From positions 1-62,907 of the forward strand of contig NZ_PTIV01000025.1 of assembly GCF_002934325.1 (NCBI RefSeq): a stretch of DNA of 62,907 nucleotides. Direction: 5' to 3'. The translations under genes were made by a program, and so were the position numbers. The notes under the pieces are model-generated. The model searched no databases and had not been told where the DNA came from. It was given only the letters and a program-made list of their open reading frames with translations. Source of the stretch: Marinobacter persicus. GTDB taxonomy: Bacteria; Pseudomonadota; Gammaproteobacteria; Pseudomonadales; Oleiphilaceae. Below, one piece after another: positions 57,330-62,907 of this stretch; the stretch's first letter is position 1; each line of letters begins with the position of its first letter.

Positions 57330-58625
57330 TCAACGCAAAGGCTCCCGGCTGCGATCCGGCATCATCATCAGGGCAAGCACGGCAATAAAGGCTGTCAGGG
57401 CCAAATACATTGCCGGCGTGGTTAGTATCCCCGTGGTCGCGATCAGTGCAGTCGCAATCATCGGGGTAAGACCACCAAACACCCCCAGCCCAAGGTTAAA
57501 GGCAACGGAATAACCGGAGAGACGGTCACTCTCCGGGAACAGTTCCACAAAGAGCGCAGGCGCAGAGCCCAGCGGCACAGCCAGAAGCAGGAAAACCAGC
57601 GCGTGGGAGGCAATCACAGCAGTTAGCGAACCGCCGGAATCCAGCATCCAGACATGCAGAGGCCAGCCCAGGAGCGCCAGCAACAACAAAGACAGCGCAA
57701 TCCAGGTTCTTCGCCTCATGTAGCGGTCACCAACCACCGCGAACAAAGGCATGGCAGGAATCACCAGTATCATCATCGCGGTATTGATCAGCAGCGCAGT
57801 GCTTCGCGCCATCAACTGCTCCGCCGCCAGCCATTCGGGCAAATACACAAAGACAAGGTAATAGCAGGTGCCATAGCTGGAGGCGAACGCCAACGCCAGC
57901 AGCGTCTCATAGCGGTTGGTGGTGAACGCCTGTAAAAGCGGGGAGGTTTCATCCCGGAGTTCGTGGTGCTGGGTGAAACGCTCGGAATTGTGCAAATTCC
58001 GGCGTACCAGAATGGCAGAAAGGCCAAGAATGGCACCACCCAGAAACGGCAGGCGCCAGGCCCAGTCATCCAGAGTCTGGGTATCGAAGGCATTGGTCAC
58101 TAGCGCCGCCGCAGCCACGCCCAGTAGTGAGCCGGTCATCGAACCGATATTGGCCCAACTCCCAGTGATACCCCGCTTACCCTTGGGAGCAGTTTCAACC
58201 AGGTACGTAGCTGAAGATGAAAACTCCCCGCCTACGGAAAGCCCCTGGAACAGCCTGATCAGCACCAGCAGCACGGGAGCCAGCAGCCCCACTTGCTCAT
58301 AGGAAGGCAACAGACCGAGCAACAGGGTTGGCAAGGCCATCAGAATGACTGAAATCTGCATCGTCCGGGCCCGCCCATAGCGGTCACCAAACCAGCCAAA
58401 AACAGCCGCACCAAGCGGGCGCATGATAAAACCCGCGGCAAAAATCCCGTAAGTGCCGATAAGAGCCGCCGTTGGGCTGCCAGCCGGAAAAAACACAGGC
58501 GCAATCACCCCGGCCAGATAACCGTAAACGGCGAAGTCATACCACTCCACGACGTTACCAATGAAACCCGCCATGATTCGATGACGCAGTTCCGGGGAGC
58601 GTGGCTGCTGAGTATCCTTGCTCAT
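57330..58625 (-). CDS. MHS-family MFS transporter (ProP-like)
   Basis: A 431-residue proton symporter of the metabolite:H+ symporter family with twelve helices. Family signatures are FIGNVVEWYDFAVYGYLAGV at the first helix, FIMRPLGAAVFGWFGDRYGR in the second loop, and RLFQGLSVGGEFSSSATYL. The family imports osmolytes, dicarboxylates or aromatic acids; the substrate is not readable. It lies 31 bases upstream of the exporter operon on the same strand and may be co-transcribed. Confidence 0.92.
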   Translation of the reverse strand: MSKDTQQPRSPELRHRIMAGFIGNVVEWYDFAVYGYLAGVIAPVFFPAGSPTAALIGTYGIFAAGFIMRPLGAAVFGWFGDRYGRARTMQISVILMALPTLLLGLLPSYEQVGLLAPVLLVLIRLFQGLSVGGEFSSSATYLVETAPKGKRGITGSWANIGSMTGSLLGVAAAALVTNAFDTQTLDDWAWRLPFLGGAILGLSAILVRRNLHNSERFTQHHELRDETSPLLQAFTTNRYETLLALAFASSYGTCYYLVFVYLPEWLAAEQLMARSTALLINTAMMILVIPAMPLFAVVGDRYMRRRTWIALSLLLLALLGWPLHVWMLDSGGSLTAVIASHALVFLLLAVPLGSAPALFVELFPESDRLSGYSVAFNLGLGVFGGLTPMIATALIATTGILTTPAMYLALTAFIAVLALMMMPDRSREPLR

Positions 58626-58742
58626 TGGAGTCGCCTTTTATGGGTGGCGTTGGTAAAACCAGATTCCTCAAACACAGTCTAGCGGGTTAATCTGTTTATA
58701 AATCACCCGGCAAGGATTGCACATGATTTTCGGAGTCGCCTG

Positions 58743-59699
58743 ATGGCCAACGCATTCTCACGACTGCCCGTGGCCGTCTTAAGCCTGAACCCGGCGGTTG
58801 ATATCACCTATGAAATCCCCAAGCTGATTGCGGACCAGAAAGTCCATGCCCAGGACTCCCGTTATGACCCCGGCGGTAATGGAATCAACGTTGGCCGTGG
58901 TCTCAAACGGCTCGGAGTGCAAGCATGCACGTTCTGTGTTGTCGCCGGCGAAATCGGTCGCTTCCTGCGCCATCAGCTTGAGCCGCAACTGGACCAGGTC
59001 AGTTATCAGGAAGTGGACGGCGAAACCCGGATCAACGGCACCATTCTCGAAAGCCTGACGGGAGCCCAGTTTGAGGTCAGCGGTGTTGGCCCTGCGGTGT
59101 CGACCGCACAATGGCACCACTTGCTCGACCAATTCGTGACCCATTGCGGCAAAGGGCTCGGCGTTATCACCGGCTCGTTACAGCGGGACTTACCACAGGA
59201 CCTATACGCCGAAGCCGTGCGGCGGGTGCAGGCAGCCGGAGGGCGAGCGGTTGTCGACTCTCATGATGATTTGCTCAGGCATGCCGTCGAAGCCCAGCCG
59301 TTCCTGATCAAGCCAAACCGCTTCGAACTGGAAGCCTTAGCTGGAAAACCGTTAAGCAATGAACAGGAAATTGTCCGGGAAGCCCGCCGGTTGCAAGAAC
59401 GGGGCGTGTCCTGGATCTGTGTTTCTTTGGGGGCCGAAGGTGCCTTGCTGGTAACGCCATCAGGCGTCTATAAAGGGGAAGCACCTTCAGTCCCCGTAAG
59501 CTCCACAGTCGGGGCCGGTGACTCAATGGTAGCTGGCATGGTGGGCCTATTGGCACAGGGCGCTTCAGAACAGGATGCACTACGTGAAGGAATTGCCTGC
59601 AGTGCCGCAACGGTAATGCAGCCAGGGACAGAGCTGTTCGATAAGGCAACGGTCGATCGGCTGCGTGGTGAAGTGCGGGTCACGCAGCTGTCGTTGTGA
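58743..59699 (+). CDS. PfkB-family sugar kinase, 1-phosphofructokinase-like
   Basis: A 318-residue ribokinase-fold enzyme. It begins VLSLNPAVDITYEI like 1-phosphofructokinase, tagatose-6-phosphate kinase and Pfk-2. GGNGINVGRGLKRLG is the substrate region. PNRFELEAL and the anion-hole motif STVGAGDSMVAG with catalytic Asp260 complete the active site. No PTS fructose genes lie nearby, so a role as 6-phosphofructokinase (Pfk-2 type) or hexose-phosphate kinase is equally possible. It is divergent from the MHS transporter, with 117 bases between. Confidence 0.88.
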   Translation: MANAFSRLPVAVLSLNPAVDITYEIPKLIADQKVHAQDSRYDPGGNGINVGRGLKRLGVQACTFCVVAGEIGRFLRHQLEPQLDQVSYQEVDGETRINGTILESLTGAQFEVSGVGPAVSTAQWHHLLDQFVTHCGKGLGVITGSLQRDLPQDLYAEAVRRVQAAGGRAVVDSHDDLLRHAVEAQPFLIKPNRFELEALAGKPLSNEQEIVREARRLQERGVSWICVSLGAEGALLVTPSGVYKGEAPSVPVSSTVGAGDSMVAGMVGLLAQGASEQDALREGIACSAATVMQPGTELFDKATVDRLRGEVRVTQLSL

Positions 59700-59736
59700 G
59701 ACGGCCCATTTGCGGACATCAACGCCACACACCCAA

Positions 59737-60003
59737 CTACCGAAGCTGGCTGTCCTTACTGCCTCTGCGATTGATACCCCCGGCACGGGAACCCTGCTTC
59801 TCAAGGGCTGACTGACATTCAATACACAGCCGAACACCGGGAATGGCCTTGCGGCGGGCCTCTGGAATCGGGGCGCCACATTCCTCGCATTCCGTGGCGC
59901 TCTCGCCTACCGCCAACTCACTGCGTGCGCGCTGAATCTCGTCTTCAACACTGGCGTCGATCTGCTCCTGAACCGCGCCATCACGTGACCATCCACCTGC
60001 CAT
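59737..60003 (-). CDS. Short DksA/TraR-type zinc-finger protein
   Basis: An 88-residue protein. A helix (VQEQIDASVEDEIQRARSEL) leads to a C4 zinc finger CEECGAPIPEARRKAIPGVR ending LCIECQ. This is the DksA/TraR finger without the long DksA coiled coil, similar in size to TraR or YbiI. The coiled-coil tip aspartates of DksA cannot be placed, so control of RNA polymerase is only possible. ATG 60003 has GGAGGGG in front and fits the family; the frame continues to 60237 with no resemblance. Confidence 0.85.
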   Translation of the reverse strand: MAGGWSRDGAVQEQIDASVEDEIQRARSELAVGESATECEECGAPIPEARRKAIPGVRLCIECQSALEKQGSRAGGINRRGSKDSQLR

Positions 60004-60088
60004 AGCCCCTCCAGAGTCTGAGTGACTGAAACCACTATACTGAAGGATAGCATCCGGGTAAGACGGGCCCAATGGCGCCAGGATGTCG

Positions 60089-61081
60089 CTAACCCGCGCC
60101 GTCACCCAACGTATGCCCTCTGACGGTCTCGTTGTACAGGCATTGATGGGTGTGCCATTTCTCGTCAGTGCTGGCCTTGCTGCCTTCCCAACGGGGATCC
60201 TGAGGCCGTTCGTGACTGTTGATAAAGGCAGCCACATCCCAAGCTTGCTGGTCCGTCAGCGCGGCTTCCTTCTCCACGGGGCTGGCCTTCCCTAAAGGCA
60301 TGTTGTATTTGATGAAGGCGGCCGCTGTGTTGATCCGGTGCATTCCAGCACCCCAGTTATAGGCTCCCGCCCCCCAAAGTGGCGGGAAAATCTGGCGTCC
60401 ATCGTCCGCAAACTTCCCACTGCCGTCATTGCCATGGCAAACGGCGCATTGATCCTGGTACACCTCCTCACCACGACTCACGCTGATTTCGTTTTCCGGT
60501 TTGGGTACAGCCGCGTAGCCGCGTCCAGGCAGATTCTCGCCAATCGGAGCCCCTTTGGCCGACCAGAAAAAGAACGCCTGCATGTCCTTGAGGACCTGAC
60601 TATCGGGCTCAGGCGGCCCCCCGGCCTCAGAACCGCCGGCATTCATCGAGTAGGTAAAACAACCGCGGATGCGTTCGTCCATGGTGTTGACGTGGTCATT
60701 CTTGCCCCGGTATTTGGGATAAATACCCCACGCGCCCCACATAGGAGCGGAGTTCGCCGCGAGACCGCTGGCCAGATGACAATTGCCGCAATTTTGCTTA
60801 TTGCCGACAAAGCGCTTGGCTTCCGGATGTTGACGCGTATTCACGAACGCCTGCCAACCACTGCGAACACTATCACCGAAAGGCCCCTCGGGAATATCGT
60901 CGAGGCTTGGGGGCTGATGGTACCCCTCCGGGCCGGGTGCTGGAGCCTGTTCAAGCTCCACCTGTTTGGTAAGCGTCTCATCATCCTGGGCGTTCACTGA
61001 AAATGCAAAAAGCGCCAGCACCGCTGGCAGCAGCGGATTCCGGATGCCACGAAGGGGGTGTTTGATGTCCTTTGCAGTCAT
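60089..61081 (-). CDS. tsdA: Diheme c-type thiosulfate dehydrogenase, TsdA-like
   Basis: A periplasmic diheme cytochrome, 330 residues, with a signal peptide cut near SVNAQ. Heme 1 is CGNCH (98-102), heme 2 CAVCH (212-216). Between them ERIRGCFTYSMNAGG supplies Cys141, which corresponds to the cysteine that ligates the active-site heme in TsdA enzymes. PMWGAWGIYPKYR and the second heme domain also fit. TsdA joins two thiosulfates to tetrathionate, or does the reverse. It lies 19 bases after a cytochrome c4-like gene, the TsdB-TsdA order. Direction of catalysis in the cell is not known. Confidence 0.8.
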   Translation of the reverse strand: MTAKDIKHPLRGIRNPLLPAVLALFAFSVNAQDDETLTKQVELEQAPAPGPEGYHQPPSLDDIPEGPFGDSVRSGWQAFVNTRQHPEAKRFVGNKQNCGNCHLASGLAANSAPMWGAWGIYPKYRGKNDHVNTMDERIRGCFTYSMNAGGSEAGGPPEPDSQVLKDMQAFFFWSAKGAPIGENLPGRGYAAVPKPENEISVSRGEEVYQDQCAVCHGNDGSGKFADDGRQIFPPLWGAGAYNWGAGMHRINTAAAFIKYNMPLGKASPVEKEAALTDQQAWDVAAFINSHERPQDPRWEGSKASTDEKWHTHQCLYNETVRGHTLGDGAG

Positions 61082-61100
61082 GGTGGCCTCTCAGTTCGGT

Positions 61101-61772
61101 TTATTGATCGCTTTTAGAAGGTTCAGCAGGTAACGAGGCGAACCAGGCGGTCACCGCCTGGCTATCTTCGTCACTTAGACGTTTTGCAACCGAGGCCATC
61201 AAACCGTTGGGGTCATTTTGGCGGCTGCCGGACTGCCAGGCCTTGATCTGGTTTTGAAGGTACATTGCCGGTTGCCCCGCAATCGATGGGAAAGCGGCGC
61301 CTACGCCTTGCCCCTTGAGACCATGACAGGAGGTACAAGCGGGAATACCCTGCTGCCAATCTCCGCGCTGAGCAAGCACCTTGCCCCGTTTCAGGATTTT
61401 CTGATCCACGTCCCCACCGGGTGGTGTGGTCGGGGGAGTCAGGTTCGCGAAGTATTCCGCCACGTCCTTACGCTGTTGTTCTGAAAGCGAGGAGGCGATG
61501 GGGGCCATAAGCGGATTGCTCCGAGTGCCATTGGCCAGTGCGTTGAGTTGCTGGACCATATAATCGGCATTTAACCCCGCCAGTCGCGGCCAGCCGGCGG
61601 CTGCATTTCCACCACCCTGTGCGCCGTGGCAGGAAGAACAGGGTTGCACCCCTTCACCACCCTGTAGCGCCAGTTTTTTCCCGGCTTCGTTAGCCGCACT
61701 GATGGTGGGCATCAACAGTATTAAAAATGAGAAACCAAACAGTCCGCACGTAAAACGGTAGCGACCACGCAT
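61101..61772 (-). CDS. tsdB: Diheme cytochrome c4-type protein, TsdB-like
   Basis: A 223-residue exported protein with a signal peptide (LFGFSFLILLMPTISA) and two cytochrome c domains. Heme motifs are CSSCHG (45-50) and CTSCHG (146-151), each followed by the typical WPRLAGL or FPSIAGQ segment and by probable Met ligands (NPLMAPIA, NGLMASVA). The duplicated c4 layout and the position directly before the TsdA-like gene make it the likely electron acceptor of thiosulfate oxidation, passing electrons to a terminal oxidase. Confidence 0.82.
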   Translation of the reverse strand: MRGRYRFTCGLFGFSFLILLMPTISAANEAGKKLALQGGEGVQPCSSCHGAQGGGNAAAGWPRLAGLNADYMVQQLNALANGTRSNPLMAPIASSLSEQQRKDVAEYFANLTPPTTPPGGDVDQKILKRGKVLAQRGDWQQGIPACTSCHGLKGQGVGAAFPSIAGQPAMYLQNQIKAWQSGSRQNDPNGLMASVAKRLSDEDSQAVTAWFASLPAEPSKSDQ

Positions 61773-61850
61773 CCGGGTACCTCCTGACCAAAAATATAAC
61801 GCTGCCTTTTAGCCTAGCCCATCTTATTGAAACTGCACTAAAACGACTTG

Positions 61851-62006
61851 CTAATTGAACACCTCAATGTACCACTTGGGCTTCAGTAAAACGTGGCAAG
61901 ACTCACACTCGTAGAAATACTGGTATGAGTCGGTAGGCATGGTTTCTGTTTTTTGGCGGCCACAGCCAGGACATGTAATAGTTGATTCCAAGACTACGTC
62001 GACCAT
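61851..62006 (-). CDS. 51-residue zinc-ribbon protein, GDCCVxC relative with variant tail
   Basis: A tiny protein beginning MVDVVLESTITCPGCGRQKT and continuing ETMPTDSYQYFYECESCHVL. The two CxxC pairs form a rubredoxin-like zinc site. This start matches a small family that normally ends with a GDCCVxC segment. Here the chain instead reads LLKPKWYIEVFN and stops, so that cysteine-rich tail is absent. The ATG follows GGAGGG. It is divergent from the Mut7-C gene, which starts 43 bases away. Function unknown. The long open frame to 62411 on this strand is mostly the reverse of that gene. Confidence 0.6.
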   Translation of the reverse strand: MVDVVLESTITCPGCGRQKTETMPTDSYQYFYECESCHVLLKPKWYIEVFN

Positions 62007-62048
62007 AACCAGGCCCTCCCGAAGAAGGGCTCCGAGACCTGATTCAAC

Positions 62049-62576
62049 ATGTGGAAAGACAGCTCTGAAATACACAGCGGCATACTGTGCCCACTGAATA
62101 CGCCCCGTTTCGTCTGCGATGAAATGCTGCGGGGCCTGGGAGAGTGGCTGCGAATAGCGGGTTACGATACTCATATGCCTGAGGAAGGCACTGAGGACCG
62201 GGACGTGCTTGCCATGGCCACAGCGGACAACCGCTGGCTGGTCACCCGTGACAGAGAGTTGATTCTTCACCGGAACGGCCCGCAGCATGTGCTTCTGCTC
62301 ATCAGTGACCGCCAGACGGACAACATCCAGGAGCTCACCATCAAGCTCAACCTGGACTGGCTCCACGCGCCTTTCTCCCGCTGCAAACGCTGCAACACCC
62401 CCCTCCACCAAGGCCCCCTACCCGGCTCGTCGGCACCCCCGGACGCCGGCCAGCAGGGGGTATTTCACTGCCCGACGTGCCGGCAGACCTACTGGAAAGG
62501 CAGCCATGTAAAGCGAATGCGGAAAAGGCTTGAGGAATTCAACCGCTGGCGCAGAGCAGGCGCTTCAGGGACGTAA
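62049..62576 (+). CDS. Mut7-C RNase-domain protein
   Basis: A 175-residue protein of the Mut7-C family, a PIN-fold-like putative RNase domain with an added zinc ribbon. PRFVCDEMLRGLGEWLRIAG then YDT, EDRDVLAMATADNRWLVTRD and RELILH carry the conserved acidic residues. The zinc ribbon cysteines are CKRCNTPL and CPTCRQTYWKGSHVKRM. Some family members are fused to ubiquitin-like domains; none is seen here. ATG 62049 has only a weak ribosome site, so the true start is slightly uncertain. Confidence 0.87.
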   Translation: MWKDSSEIHSGILCPLNTPRFVCDEMLRGLGEWLRIAGYDTHMPEEGTEDRDVLAMATADNRWLVTRDRELILHRNGPQHVLLLISDRQTDNIQELTIKLNLDWLHAPFSRCKRCNTPLHQGPLPGSSAPPDAGQQGVFHCPTCRQTYWKGSHVKRMRKRLEEFNRWRRAGASGT

Positions 62577-62650
62577 CTCCACACTCAGATCGATTAGGGT
62601 TCTCTTTGGTGAGTGCCTGCCATGTATTCCAGATTTTATCGGAGGCCCTC

Positions 62651-62842
62651 ATGGCCGACCTCTATAATTCAGCCGCCCCCAAAAAAGCAGCGAACCTCTC
62701 AATCAACAGCGATCTGCTGCGTACGATCCGGGAACTGAATATTAATTTGCCTGCCACCCTGAAACGAGCTCTGAAAGACGAGCTTTCAAAACGCGAAGCC
62801 GAGACAAGGGAGTGGCAAGCCCCCGATACAGTAGACGCCTGA
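62651..62842 (+). CDS. CcdA-like antitoxin, shortened, without toxin gene
   Basis: A 63-residue protein with the ribbon-helix-helix DNA-binding part of CcdA: KKAANLSINSDLLRTIRELN and INLPATLKRALKDELSKRE. Full CcdA proteins continue past the conserved tryptophan with about 20-30 residues that wrap and neutralise CcdB. Here the chain stops soon after (REWQAPDTVDA). No ccdB frame follows; instead a probable transposase start lies 34 bases downstream. I read it as the remnant of a toxin-antitoxin pair, or a solitary antitoxin or repressor. The ATG follows GGAGG. Confidence 0.75.
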   Translation: MADLYNSAAPKKAANLSINSDLLRTIRELNINLPATLKRALKDELSKREAETREWQAPDTVDA

Positions 62843-62876
62843 TAGCGTTACACTAAACGCAAATCTACAGGTGTTG

Positions 62877-62907
62877 ATGATGAGCGCAAAGCGATACTCC
62901 GAAGAAT
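62877..62907 (+). mobile_element. Possible start of an IS3-family transposase OrfA, cut by the window edge
   Basis: The last bases encode MMSAKRYSEE in the open frame starting at ATG 62877. Many IS3-family OrfA proteins begin this way (M-S-x-x-R-Y-S/T-E-E-F-K). Only ten codons are available and no terminal inverted repeat could be delimited, so this is tentative. Confidence 0.4.

Noticed and set aside
61851..62411. 186-codon minus-strand frame as one protein
   Set aside because: Only its last 51 codons resemble a protein family and have a ribosome site; the rest is mostly the reverse of the Mut7-C gene.

Overview
The window is chromosomal DNA of a free-living, GC-rich gammaproteobacterium. 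Gene order and protein style (TyrA-AroA fusion inside a gyrA-serC-pheA-hisC-tyrA/aroA-cmk-rpsA-ihfB-lapA-lapB-pyrF block, LapAB, RMF, two-domain RlmKL, sigma-54 control of amtB) point to the Pseudomonas/Marinobacter side of the class, and Marinobacter is my best guess (inference; no database was consulted). There is one tRNA gene (Asn). I see no rRNA, CRISPR array or prophage. The right edge is probably the start of an insertion sequence.

Layout. 0.1-12 kb: rlmKL, rmf, pyrD, a cation-efflux transporter with an extra C-terminal domain, a divergent pair made of a RimK-like ATP-grasp ligase and a GNAT-C39 peptidase fusion, uvrB, an aspartate-type aminotransferase with a TTG start, and tRNA-Asn with its own promoter and terminator. 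12.2-12.7 kb: two large cloverleaf-like palindromes of one repeat family in opposite orientation, with a relic of the same family at the left edge. 12.7-26 kb: the long minus-strand block from gyrA to pyrF, covering aromatic amino acid, serine and pyrimidine synthesis, translation, nucleoid structure and LPS control. 26-38 kb: purU, ggt, a YkoF-like protein, an extra FtsH, a ZIP transporter, a universal-stress-like protein coupled to a Lon-family protease, YghU, amtB behind a sigma-54 promoter and an NtrC-like site, and a MAPEG protein. 38-42.5 kb: a tripartite ABC exporter (ATPase, double FtsX permease, HlyD adaptor). 42.5-49 kb: a YdiJ-type FAD/Fe-S dehydrogenase, a YbaK deacylase, a rhodanese, a secreted DUF2202 protein, a PagL-like outer-membrane protein and a UMF1-type transporter. 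49-58.6 kb: a three-domain ACP/acyl-AMP ligase/PlsC protein facing a YbhGFSR-like exporter operon whose ATPase is split in two, then an MHS-family transporter. 58.7-62.9 kb: a PfkB kinase, a short DksA-type zinc finger, a TsdBA-like thiosulfate dehydrogenase pair, a 51-residue zinc ribbon with a variant tail, a Mut7-C protein, a C-terminally shortened CcdA antitoxin without toxin, and the probable first codons of an IS3-type transposase.

Themes. Most of the window is core metabolism. Envelope functions recur: LapAB, PagL-like, ACP-ligase-PlsC, and two multi-part exporters. The least explained items are the RimK-like/GNAT-C39 pair, the ACP-ligase-PlsC fusion, and the cloverleaf repeat family.
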